From assembly GCF_964275005.1 (NCBI RefSeq), contig NC_092704.1:4477548-4541547 (forward strand): a DNA stretch of 64,000 nucleotides. The letters are read 5' to 3'. Position 1 is the first letter of the stretch, and each line of letters opens with the position of its first letter. Below, piece after piece: positions 22,520 through 34,200 of this stretch. The notes beneath the pieces are model-generated. The model worked only from the letters and a program-made list of their open reading frames with translations. It had not been told where the DNA came from and ran no database searches. The translations under genes and the position numbers were made by a program. Origin of the DNA: Diadema setosum (taxonomy: Eukaryota > Echinodermata > Echinoidea > Diadematoida > Diadematidae).

Positions 22520-24273
22520 CAACATGAAAAATAAAAAGGGAAACAAATCAACAAAATGTTCTGCAGCAGGGCACCAAGAGACTCCAACATTAAATCGATG
22601 CATCCTGAAATTTCCTGTGATGTAAGAAATCACTTCAAGTTAATAGAGTTAGTGCTTCTTTAAATATAACATTAAATCACATTCAAGTTTTGCCCAGTCT
22701 GAATGTTAATCAGTGATTACTTTGTTTTGCAAATGGAACATTAAAACAGAATCTTGCTTAATTATTCAGTTGGCATAATAGAACCCAGTGTGTGACACAC
22801 CATGTTCATCACTGTGTACACACATGTACAAAGAGTTACTGTAAAAGTAGATAATATATGCTCGCAGTGTGGACATTTTTGTGGCATAAAATTCAGGCGG
22901 CATAAAAAAAAGTGTGAAAGTAAAATCACACAAGTTTTTTGCTTGTTAGATTAATATTATTTTACAGTTTGATCGTGCAGAAATGAAAACACAAGAAATT
23001 CATCTTACCCAGGCTGAGGATGAACAATTACTGGTGCAAAAAAAAAGTCCACTCTTTGCACTAATGGGTAGCTGATTTCTGTGATGCATAATTGGAAAAA
23101 TTTAGTTCATGCTGAAACTTTTTATAGACAGGTCCCGTGTTAGGTTACTTGGGTTTGTCAAGTGGACATTTCAACAGTATAAACAATCACTTAGACTATG
23201 GCTAATACTCAACAAAATATTATGATTCATAGTGAAGCTCAAGACAACCAATTCCATGCTTATTTTCAGTCTTTATTTACAACATGTTGCTGTACAATTG
23301 TTGCTGTTATTTTTTCCTGCATGATTACAATTCAAAATTGCAACTGGGGAAAAATGCAAAGCACATCACGTAGATGTACTCTGTTTGTATGCATGTATGT
23401 ACAAAAAGCCAGGAAACATCTGCTTGTTTATAAAATTAATTACTTTTTATGGTACAATTATGTACGCTGTATTTGAATTTGCTGGCAACAAAATGCGTGT
23501 TTGGAGAGGTACAACAGGGCCACATGATAAATGGTTTGTAACCTGTTCTATTGGTAGAACCTCCTTTACAAGTATCATCATGGGTGTGAGAGTGTGTGTG
23601 TGTGTACGCTGCTGTTTATATACATTAAATGTGTGTGTGTGTGTGTGTGTGTGTTGTGTTGTGTAAGAATGCAGCAGGTGTCTTGAGAATTATATATTAT
23701 TTGGGCACTCATTTGAAGAAGATGAAAAGAAAAAAAAATGTACCTGTAGATAAATCTAAGTTAAAGAATGCATAACAAGATACATTCTACAAATACATCA
23801 GAATTAAAGGGAACATGTCAACTCTTGGATACATACAAATGCTGTATTATTTACTAGATATTAAAGAGTATCTAAAAGAGTATCTTTAGCCTGAAAATAA
23901 AATTAAGAATGAATTAAACAAAAAAATTACATTAAAAAACACAAACACAGAAAGGTTGTAAATACAGTATATCCCATGCTTTCTGGTGATGATAGAAATA
24001 CAACACCGATTCAGGTCTGCTGTCACAGAACTCCTCCAGTTCTGTGGATGCTTACTCGGTGTGTGTGCACTGAGGCTGTCATGGAACCATACCAAGCTTA
24101 CTGAATATTCAATGAAGGTACATTTTACAATTTAAGTGCACTTAATACCATCTGTTAGTTTCTTATCCCAAGGCAGTGCTCTCATTAGCAATATTATTCA
24201 TATCTTTGTGAAGACAATTCACACTGAATAGGTGGTACATGTACTACACTTGTAAGGTGTTGAATTCATACAG
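22520..24273. other. Intergenic; (GT)n at 23585-23659
   Basis: No gene supported. An interrupted GT microsatellite is the only clear feature; short ORFs across it have no coding character. Confidence 0.5.
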
Positions 24274-24769
24274 TAGGCGTTTTCACATCAGCTCGATAAA
24301 AATCCAAGCTCGAAATATTTTCTGTGATTGCGAATTAAAGCGCTATTTCATTGCTTATTCACATCAGCCCGAAGAGGGGGTAGCCCGAATAGTTAGAAAT
24401 TTTAAAATAGCTAATTCGACAGCTGAGTATGTGCAAACAGCATCAGTAATGTGTGTGCCCTCTCATAAATTCCTCATGATTTGTGTGCAGTGTGTCTCGA
24501 TTGATCGGGTCACACACGCTAGGCATGATGGGATCCATCGCGCTAATTTCTCGAGTCGTTTTCACATTATCAAATAGCGCGCTACTATCCCATTATTTCA
24601 GAAATTTCCCGAGTTGGAGTCGAGAAATTTTCTCGATCAGAGCGATACAATTAGCGCGCTAATTTGTGTTCACATTATCAAATAGCGCGCTATTTCGCTA
24701 TCGGGAAAATTTCCCAAGTCAGAAAATAGCGCGCTATTTCAAAACATCGGGCTGATGTCAAAACGCCTA
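24274..24769. mobile_element. MITE with TAGGCGTTTTCACATCAGC termini
   Basis: TAGGCGTTTTCACATCAGC at 24274 is mirrored by GCTGATGTCAAAACGCCTA ending at 24769. The interior contains TTCACATTATCAAATAGCGC twice (24561 and 24670) and many AGCGCGCTA palindromes. It is non-coding. Confidence 0.75.
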
Positions 24770-25592
24770 ATGCTATCTCCTGTCAAACCATTGGGCACTA
24801 ATAAACTCAAAGTTGTGACAATATTGCCATTAATTGCTACAAGTGCTTGAAAGAAACGATACACTTAATCTTTAATGACTGGGTTAAGCACATAGCTTTC
24901 AGGGCATTATTTGGAAAGTGAAAACACTAAATAACAAGGGCTGTCATTATTATCCTCAATTTCAAAATCCATACTGACACTTTATTGCATCGTTTCACAA
25001 GGGATTTACTATTCACTTTCCTTGTTTAATGTTGATACAAATACTACACTGTATTTTGAAAAATAAAGATATCAATATTTTCTCAAAATAAGTTTTTATG
25101 CCTCCGCCACGAAGTGGTGCCGCAGGCATTATGTTTTCAGGTTGTCCGTCCGTACATATGTCCGCTTTCGTTTACGCGATAACTTGAGTAATATTGACTG
25201 GAATTTTACCAAACTTGGTCCAAGTATAAAGTATGATGGGGCAATTACTTGATTAGATTTTGGGTGAAATCGGCCAAAGGTCAAAGGTCAAATCATGAAA
25301 TTCTATCCGTTTACGCGATAAATCAAGACTGGTAAATTTCGCCAAACTTTGTCGGAGGATGATGTATGATGGGACAATTACTTGATTAGTTTTTAGTGAA
25401 ATCGGACAGAGGTCAAAGGTCAAAGATCAAGGTCAAATCCTAAAATTTATCTTTTTACGTGATGACTCAAAACTGGATGAAGCAGCTTTCACCAAACTTG
25501 GTCCAAGGATGATGTATGATGGGGCAATTAGTTGAGTAGATTTTAGTGACATTGGTAAGAGGTCAAAGGTCAAAAGGTCAAGGTCAAATGCT

Positions 25593-26532
25593 AACAAGGA
25601 AAAGTAGAAATTACGCGGTGCGTAATATATGTCCCCGCCGGAAGTAGCATTTAGTAGCAAAATGTACAATATAGGTAAAAAGATCAAGGTCAAAGGTCAA
25701 AGAAGTCAAAGGTCAAAATGCTATGTAGAAGTTTTGAAGCCCTCACCTAGTGTCATCACATAAAGCAAACGGAATCGAAATCGGGTTAGAAATGGTGAAG
25801 GAGTAGCATTTTGTAGCCAATGTAAAATATAGGTAAAAAATCAAGGTCAAAGGTCAAAGAAGTCAAAGGTCAAAATTCTGTGTAGAATTTTTGAAGCCCT
25901 CACCTAGTGCCATCACATAAAGCAAACGGAATCGAAATCGGGTTAGAAATGGCGAAGGAGTAGCATTTGGTAGCAAAATGTACAATACAGGTCAAAAATC
26001 AAGGTCAGAGGTCAAAGAAGTCAAAGGTCAAAATTCTGTGTAGAAGTTTTGAAGCCCTCACCTAGTGCCATCACTTAAAGCAAACGGACTTGAAATCGGG
26101 TTACAAATGGCGAAGGAGTAGCATTTTGTAGCCAATGTACAATATAGGTCAAAAATCAAGGTCAAAGGTCAAAGAAGTCAAAGGTCAAAATTCTGTGTAG
26201 AAGTTTTGAAGCCCTCACCTAGTGCAATCATATAAAGCAAACGGAATCAAAATCGGGTTAGAAATGGCGAAGGAGTAGCATTTTGAAGCAAAATGTACAA
26301 TATAGGTCAAAGGTCAAGGTCAAAGGTCACAACTGAAATTCTGTATAGAAGTTTCAAAGCTCCCATGTAGTGCTATCATATAAAGCAAACAGAATCAAAA
26401 TCGGGTTAGAAATGGCGAAGGAGTAGCATTTTGAACATTTTGCTCACACACGGACGCACGGACGGACACACGGACACACACACGTACGGAGCCCGTTTCA
26501 TAGTCCCCTGCTCGAACTCGTTCGGCGGGGAC
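25593..26532 (+). mobile_element. HINE-like element, family B, inserted in a family A copy
   Basis: The 5' end has GTAGAAAT, a perfect hairpin ATTACGC-GGT-GCGTAAT (25610-25626) and then TGTCCCCGCCG. The 3' end has the mirrored CGGCGGGGACA. Between them are about five tandem units of 157 bp; GCCCTCACC recurs at 25739, 25896, 26054 and 26211, with a variant at 26359. Each unit contains AAGGTCAAAGGTCAAAG. A CACGGACG-type microsatellite precedes the terminal hairpin at 26503-26532. The matching unoccupied site, opposite strand, is near 1588-1598. ACAA at both junctions may be coincidental or a short duplication. Confidence 0.65.
26503..26532 (+). other. Terminal compound hairpin, family B
   Basis: The outer stem GTCCCC(T)GC pairs with GCGGGGAC and the inner stem CGAAC pairs with GTTCG around a TC loop. 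The length is 30 nt, as in family A, but nearly every paired position differs. Confidence 0.7.
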
Positions 26533-28163
26533 AAAAATGTTGCTATTTCCCCATATCTATGCAATGCCCGAAGGTATTTTCTTGAAAGTTAGTGTAGACA
26601 TGTACTACTGTGTAAAGATTCTCCAGAGAGAGTTTCATGTCATAAGGTCAAAGGTCAAAAGGTCAAAGGTTAGGTGAAAATGTTGCAATATCACTTTTCT
26701 CACAAATGGTTTGATGTATCTTCATGGAACTTGGTACATACGCATGTACTGACTGGCAGGGATTATCTAGGGAATTTAGGGGTCATGGGTCAATAGTCGG
26801 GGTCAAAGGTCAAGGTCAACTCCTCAAAATTTTACTATTTCCCTCATATACTAGTATATGCAATGCTTGCATTATTAGTTTTAAAACTTATTATATCCCT
26901 CACAAATTGCTTCTCGTCCTCTGATTGGTCGAGAGCACTGTAAACAACAAAACATAATTCTACCATACAAATCCGCGAAAGACTATACTCCCTAGGGAAA
27001 ATGGTAAAAACTATACCACGCTGGTGATTTTCGCGCCTTTTTTGCTTCGCGTCGCGACGCGAAATATTTCACGTGTAAATGCTTCCAAAAACCTTGCCTT
27101 TTTTTCTTCTTCTTCTTCTTTCATTTGTGGATGATTGACATTTTAACTAACAAATCTGACTCAAGTAGGGTTGACTGTCATTAGAAAGGAGGTAAATGTG
27201 TTGGCAATTTGTATCCAGCGATGCTTCTCAGCTAAAACACAAATTCTAAGAGCGCATGGCTCACTCAAAATCAATGAATAGATATTTTTGTTTACTAAAA
27301 GAAGGGTCTTATTCAGTAGAGAAAAATGGAACGATCTCGTCATGAAAATAAAATTTAGCTAGTGATAGACAAGACTGCAAAAAAATCAATACACATTTTT
27401 TTTTTTTTAATGACCTGTGTCTTCCACTCATAAGAAGAGGTGCCCTAACAGAATAGCATCTGTCAAAAATAAAAGCTATTTGGATGGTTGTTCAGTCCAA
27501 TATTAACTTCTAAGTTGCGTAGAGACACAGAATAGTGATGACGGCTAAAGAAAGACTGCCATTACATGTACAGTGTATAAAGGAATAAAAGTAAAGCATT
27601 AACTCTCAAAAGGATAGGGAGAGAAGACAGAAGCAAGCAAATTTAGTACACATTGTCTTTCAGACACAGCAGACGTGGCAAAAATCTGTACAGAAGTGGG
27701 TAAAATAAGTAGAAATATGAAATATGCAAAGTCTGATATCTGCTAAAGTTCACTGTCACAATTTATTATACTTTTTCACAGACCTCCATAACCGTTCACG
27801 TAAATTTTAAGAAAATGTGCCAATGAGAATTTAGAATTCCAAAGAAATGATACAAACATTTACTTACTTGTAAGATGCATTCACACTTGTGCATACATTT
27901 TCTGATTTTTACATAAAATATTTTTAAAAAGAAGAAGAGAGAATTAGATTCTTGAATGTCAAGAAATGATGAACAGTACTAAAACCAGTTGTTTGTTCAA
28001 CTGGCTATCAAAAAACCTTTCAAAATCATTTCCTTTTGACCAATTTTAGGAGCAAACACACTTGCTCACTTCTCGTGTACTGCATATCTGACATTGACAA
28101 TGAGCATGCAAGGTTGTCTCCAATGTGATACCAGTGAGTCCTATGTGGGGCACTGCAGCAGAT

Positions 28164-28223
28164 TCAGAGGTGGTCTTGTAGGTAGACTAGCCAGTCCTGC
28201 ATTGTTGGGTTGTCTGTTGGTGG
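28164..28223 (-). CDS. 11-exon gene, exon 11 (terminal)
   Basis: Acceptor CACTTACAG. It encodes 19 residues ending QDWLVYLQDHL and stops with TGA. Confidence 0.7.
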   Translation of the reverse strand, partial: PPTDNPTMQDWLVYLQDHL

Positions 28224-31200
28224 CTGTAAGTGGAAGGAAGGAAGGTTGGCATGAAAACAGAAAATGACCATCCATTGTAAAAGAGTGAGAGTCTACTAGC
28301 TTAAACCTAGTCAATTCTCAATTACATGTGTACATTGTATATACAGTGGACATACAGTGGACTCCGGTTATAATGAAGTCCTTGGAACTGGCAGTTTTCT
28401 TTCATTATATCAAAATTTGGTTACAACCAAACAAATTAACAATAAAAAAAAACATACAGCTGATAATTTTTCAACCTGGATTTTTATTTCATTGTAACCA
28501 GAATTTTTTTATAGCCATGTTCGTTATACAGGAGTGCACTGTAGCTACATCAAGGCCCTATCATTTGATCAAGGCTTGGTCATTACTATTGGTCACTTTG
28601 GTCAAAGCTAGTAATTTTGAGAGAAAGAGCCATGATAATGCTTAAATCATAAAATATGAATGAGAGAAAAATAGGAAACTATGATGGCTGCAGACTACTA
28701 ACACAGATAAAATCAAACCTGTCTATGCATGTACCAGCCACCCAGGGGAGACGAAAAAAAAAAGTAGATGTCATAGACAGGTGGCTGCTACAGACAGGTA
28801 CTTTGACATGCTTTTTCTCTTGGAGGAAATTGTTTTTACTGGTTGTGTGATGTATGCAGATTAGATACAGTTAATGTATGCATATTAGATGCAGTATGGT
28901 GACAGCGTCAGGTCCATAGGTCAGTAATAGTGATAACGAAAGCCCTCCGTCACATGTACAAATGTAAAAACCCCACGCAAGAATGGCAGTAAAGCATCCC
29001 AAGAACCGTATATCTATGGACTGATCGTGTGAGTCATTATGTGTCCTTAAACGTAACAGGTTGTATATGGCAGGTGGGTGCTTTAGACAAGTGGTCGCTA
29101 AGACAAGTTTGAGTGTACAAGTATGCAGCAGCAGAAATTACAGGCCAAATTTTGTTTTCATTAAAGGGATAGTATAGTAATGTTTGAGGTGAGGATTCAG
29201 ATTAAATCTTTTTACAAGATACTTAGAAACCACTTTATGAAATGTTGAAGAGCGTACAATTCCAAGAGGAACTCAAACTTTCTTTGATGGAAATCGGTTT
29301 TGAAATGACTGAGATATCCAAAAACAAAGCAAAATGAAGTGATCCTAATATTTCAAGTACAAATGTGTTGTCAAACTATATACCTTGTATTCACTGACGT
29401 CCTTGTGATGACCGTTGCCCTCAATCTTGGTCAATGTGACACAGCCCCTGCTGGGATAGCCACTCTCAATGGTCAGTGTACAGACCACTTGACCGCTGCT
29501 GCCCAGCATGGCTCTCAAGACCCCTTCTCCATGAACATAGTCTATGGCATACCTGAGGGGCGGGGGAAAGGCAAAACACATAATATCAATAATTCATTCA
29601 TATTAAATTTATTTGAATCAATCTCTCATTGATTAATACAATGTAACAATTATGAACAGCATTGAATAAGGATTTCATGTGACAAGCAAACTGTAATTCA
29701 TGCGTGTTTACATGACAATAACTAAATAATTGCCAGGGACCCCGAGAAGCATGGCTTATAATTGGGGTTCATTAACATAATAATATTCAAAATATGATAC
29801 ATACTCTCGCACGTAAAATACAAAAAAAAAAAAAAGCTCACAACATAAACACTGAGGATGCAATGTAGCCACTCTCTCTATTCTGTTGGTAATTAAAGGA
29901 CAAGTCCACCTTCATATACATAAGGATTGAGAGAATGCAGCCATATTAGTAGAACACATCAGTGAAAGTTTGAGGAAAATTGGACAATCCGTTCAAAAGT
30001 TACGAATATTTTAAGTATCTGCGCAGTCACTGCTGGAAGAGAAGACTACTACAGTGTATGATGTCACATGCGTACAACTATATAAGGAAAATAAAAAGAG
30101 AATTTCACAAAACTTTACTTTTTGAATAAAGTGCACCGTTCTTCGACTTGCAACTGATGTATGTTAAGGGTAATATTATTCCCCCTGCCTTCTGAAAGAG
30201 AGAAGTCGAGTGTTCTTTTGTTATGCTAGAAAAATGGAAATATGTTGAATTTTCTTTATTCTTTCTTTATATCGTCGTACCCATGTGACATCACAAGCTA
30301 TAGTAGTCTTTTCATCCAGCCGTGACTGAGCAGAAACTTCCAAAATTTCATTTCATTTCATTTCATTTCATGTCATTTCATTTCATTTCTTTATTGTCCA
30401 AATTATGTATAAAAACATGGCATGGAAATTTGATTTTGTCACACATTCATGAACACATATTGACAACAGATAAATAGCAAATAATATTACATTACATATA
30501 AGACATCAAATGAATACTCAAAAAAATACAGGGAACCAAACATGCATCACAACATAAACTAGCATCATGTGTTTAACGTGCAGAGGGGAAAAAATAAAAA
30601 TATATGTGTACATACACAGAAAACTGTGGAAAAATCAATTGCCGCAAAAAGTTGTATAACCACAAATTCTAAAACACCTTACTTTATACAGACCACCCCA
30701 AATATCATAATCCATAAATTATAACACATATTGCACATAAGTCATTCCTTACACCCCCCCCCCCATACACACAGCTAAAATCTGCTTCGTTTCACTGAAT
30801 CCCTGACACGCCCGATGTGCACAATCAGACAACTATTGCACATTAACATACACACACACACACAAATTTCATAATCTTAATTTACTTAAAAGTTATTCTA
30901 TTCAAATAATTGCAAACCATAAAATTCTTGTGTGTTTTTGATAATGCACAACCCCCCCCCCCCCTGCCGTCATACACCAAACCAGCTACAGCTCTCCCTT
31001 CACTTTATGGAAAAATCAGCGGTTGTTATTACCATCCTGATTGCGTATGGAACAAAGGAGTCTGCATATCGATTTGTACGACATTTCAGAGACCGTAGTC
31101 TTCTGCCTGATCGTAGGAATTCAAAACAATCATGTAGCGGGTGATTCTCGTTTAACATAATACCATCTGCCATATTGGCGATCCGATCTGTACATTCCTT

Positions 31201-34200
31201 TGTAAGGTCGTAACTTTCCCCAGTGATTTTGCTAGCCTGTCTCACTATAGCTTCCATTCTCTTGAAATCTTGTTTCCTGCAGACCCCGAACCAGATGACA
31301 CAGTTAAACAAAACAATACTTTCAACCACTGATTTGTAGAAAAGATTGAGAATAGTTCTATCAATGTGTAGTGATCTCAGTTTTCTCAGAAAGTACATAC
31401 GAGTCTGGGCTTTTGAGATAACAGATCTACACTCTTCAGTCCAAGAAAGTTTACTGTCCACTGTTGTCCCTAGGTATTTGTAACTCTTGACTATCTCAAT
31501 ATCTGTACCACCAATATTTATAAATTTTGGCTGAGGGGGCATTTTCCGAAAATCAAACACAATCTCCTTAGTTTTGGTGAGATTTAACTGCAGACAGTTC
31601 TTGTCACACCAAGAGGTAAAACGTTCAACCTCGGCCCGGTAGCTAGATTCATCCTCATCAATAAGTCCTAAAATGACAGTGTCATCTGCATATTTCAAAA
31701 TTAATACATTTTCCCTTGCTGATTTACAATTGTTCGTGTACAGAATAAACAGCAACGCCGACAAAACGCAACCTTGTGGAGCACCTGTGTTCAAGACGAC
31801 AGGGTCTGAAAAACAATTTTGAACTTTCACAATTTGAGACCGATTACATAAGAAATCTTTTATCCATAGGATCAGATAAGATGGTACATTCATGTGACGC
31901 AGCTTCTGAAGAAGAATGTGAGTCTGCATAGTATTGAACGCCGAGGAAAAGTCTACAAATAAGGCACGTGCATAGCGTCGTGGTTTATCGGTGTGCTGAG
32001 TGAGCTCGTGTACAAGTGTGAGAACAGTGTCATTCACAGACTTTTTAGGTTGATATGCAAATTGAAGTTTGTCAAGAAGATGGGACACTGATGGATAAAG
32101 GAACTGCATTATCAGTCTCTCGAAGCATTTCATGACGATCGAGGTAAGTGCCACTGGTCTGTAGTCGTTAAGCTGTGAAGTGCGATTTGTTTTCGGCACC
32201 GGAATCACGATCGCTGATTTCCAGCTGGCCGGAGACATACCTTCGTTCAATGACATTTGGAAAAGTTCACAGTAGGGAGTTGCAAGCTGTTGGGCGCAGC
32301 ATTTTAATAGTTTAGCATGTATCTTATCCGGGCCCATTGCTTTGTTCACTTTAACCCGTTTGAAAAGAGTCGCAACTGTTTGCTGGTCAATGCGAGGGGG
32401 TGTGACGCTAAGCTCTCGTAGCTCTGAACACATCGATGTGACTTCGGCAGAGAAATCCATGGTGTCGAAACGAGCATAGAATTTGTTAAGTTCATTTGCT
32501 GTAATAAGGGCACTGTTTGACACAAATGCAGAAGCCTGTTTCTTCTTCTGCTTAGATCCTGTTAATGTATGTAAACATTTCCATGCTTCCCTCATGTTAT
32601 TTGATCGAAAACACTTTTGAAATTTCACTTTGTATTTCATTTTCGAACTTGCGATTTCTTTCGTCACTTGTTTGCTTATTTCTTTCACTTTATCGAAATC
32701 TCTGTTTTGAAATGCGATTTTCTTTGCATGAAACAGCGCCTTCAGTTCTTTCGTCACCCATGGTTTATCATTTGGATAACATTTGACCGTCTTGTTGGAG
32801 ACATGAAGCTCTTCACAAAAAAGAACGTAACTGCTGACAATATCAGCTGCTTCCTCTAGATCATCAGCACTTCCTATAAGCATATCCCAGTCAGACAACT
32901 CAAAACAGGTTTGTAGCATTTCCATAGAATGCTCATTCCATACTTAACTTGTTTTGTGGTTACTTTATCTGATTTCAATTTACTTTTATACTTAGACATC
33001 AAATGAACAGTGGAATGGTCTGAGTTGCCAATGGGGGAACGGATGTTTACTTTATAAGGATCTTTCACTGAGCAGTAGCATTTGTCAAAAACCCGATGTC
33101 CGCGAGTTGGAATCTGCACACACTGCACATAGTTGGGTAGTGCGTCCTCTAATGAGCAATGGTTGAAATCACCAAGTATAATCTTCGGTGAATCAGGTGA
33201 CGCCGTTTCCATGGCATTCACGGTATCCATGATATCTCGAACAGCTGCATCCGCGTTAGCGTCGGGTGGTATGTAAACAAGAAATATGTCCACTTTGTTG
33301 AATTCTCTTGGCAGATAAAATGGTCGGAACGAAACACAGAGAAGTTCCAAATTTTGGTGACAAATCTCGTTATGTACTTTGTAATTGCGACACCATTTTT
33401 CATTCACATATATTGCAAGTCCCCCTCCTCTAGTTTTGTTCGTTTCTGCAAAATCTCTGTCACTTCGAATCATGTCGAAACCGTGAATGTCAAACGCCTC
33501 ACTAGGTGTATCTGGGTTTAACCAAGTTTCCGTAAAGCATAAAATTCCAGAATTTCTGAATTCATTGTCATATCTCACTTTTCCACGAATTTTGTCAATC
33601 TTGTTTCCAATTGAACGAACGTTACTCATTGTTATAGTAGGCAGGGCAGGTTTGAACTTTCGTAGACGTACCTTTTGTCTTATTCCTCCCTTCTTACCTC
33701 TGCGGCGTATTTTCACTCTATCGTTTGTCTCACCATCTTCGCGTAGTGGCACCCATTCCGGCAAGCCGACCGGTTTGAGTTTCGAGGCCTCAGCTGTAGC
33801 TAGTTCGAATATGAAGTTGCGTTCATATGAAATGTTTGGGGTGTGGCTCTCCAGACATGAAAAACCCGGTAAGAGCAGAACACAGAAGGTTAAAATCCAT
33901 ATCCAGAGCATGCTGAACGTTTGCACAGACATGATGACAAGGAACAGTTGACGAAAATTTCACAAGAAAAAGTAAAAATGGATAAATTGTAGACAAAAGC
34001 ACAGGACTAAAAAATGTGTGACTTGGTCGCCACTGAGCAGCGCCCTCATTCATAACTTTTTAACGGATTGTCCGATTTTGCTCAAACTCTCACTGATGTG
34101 TTCTACTAATATTGCTGCACTCACTCAACCCACATGTCTATGAAGGTGAACTTGTCCTTTAAGGAAACCTTTTACTAATTAAACTAATTAGACTAACATG

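Larger units (their letters stand above)
25090..26865 (-). mobile_element. Inverted copy of the AGGTCA tandem element, family A
   Basis: 25435-25590, 26560-26680 and 26700-26830 match, on the opposite strand, the segments near 1600-1765, 1430-1590 and 1-115. The 3' compound hairpin lies at 25099-25128 with one substitution (CGCAGGCA) that weakens the stem, preceded in element sense by GGAC repeats. The copy is split by the family B insertion at 25593-26532. Confidence 0.7.
30349..34020 (-). mobile_element. CR1/L2-like non-LTR retrotransposon (LINE)
   Basis: Minus-strand element with endonuclease and reverse-transcriptase ORFs, a 3' UTR of about 650 bp and a (GAAAT)n tail at 30349-30380 on the plus strand as ATTTC repeats. 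The nonamer ACTGAGCAG occurs on both sides (about 30328 and 34026) and may be part of the target duplication. Jockey-superfamily/CR1-L2 placement rests on the endonuclease-RT layout, the YADD box and the short microsatellite tail. It lies in intron 9 of the 11-exon gene in the same orientation. Confidence 0.8.
29893..34162. mobile_element. TTAAAGGACAAG palindromic MITE split by a LINE
   Basis: The left portion (29893 to about 30348) and right remnant (about 34021-34162) together match the uninterrupted copy at 48825-49361. Outer ends are TTAAAGGACAAG and CTTGTCCTTTAA. Confidence 0.7.

Noticed and set aside
25433..25693. 86-codon ORF with an almost identical C-terminal match at 1485-1751
   Set aside because: The similarity is the shared AGGTCA tandem element, not a protein family.
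32565..33951. Plus-strand ORFs of 73-154 codons
   Set aside because: Shadows of the minus-strand LINE ORFs.
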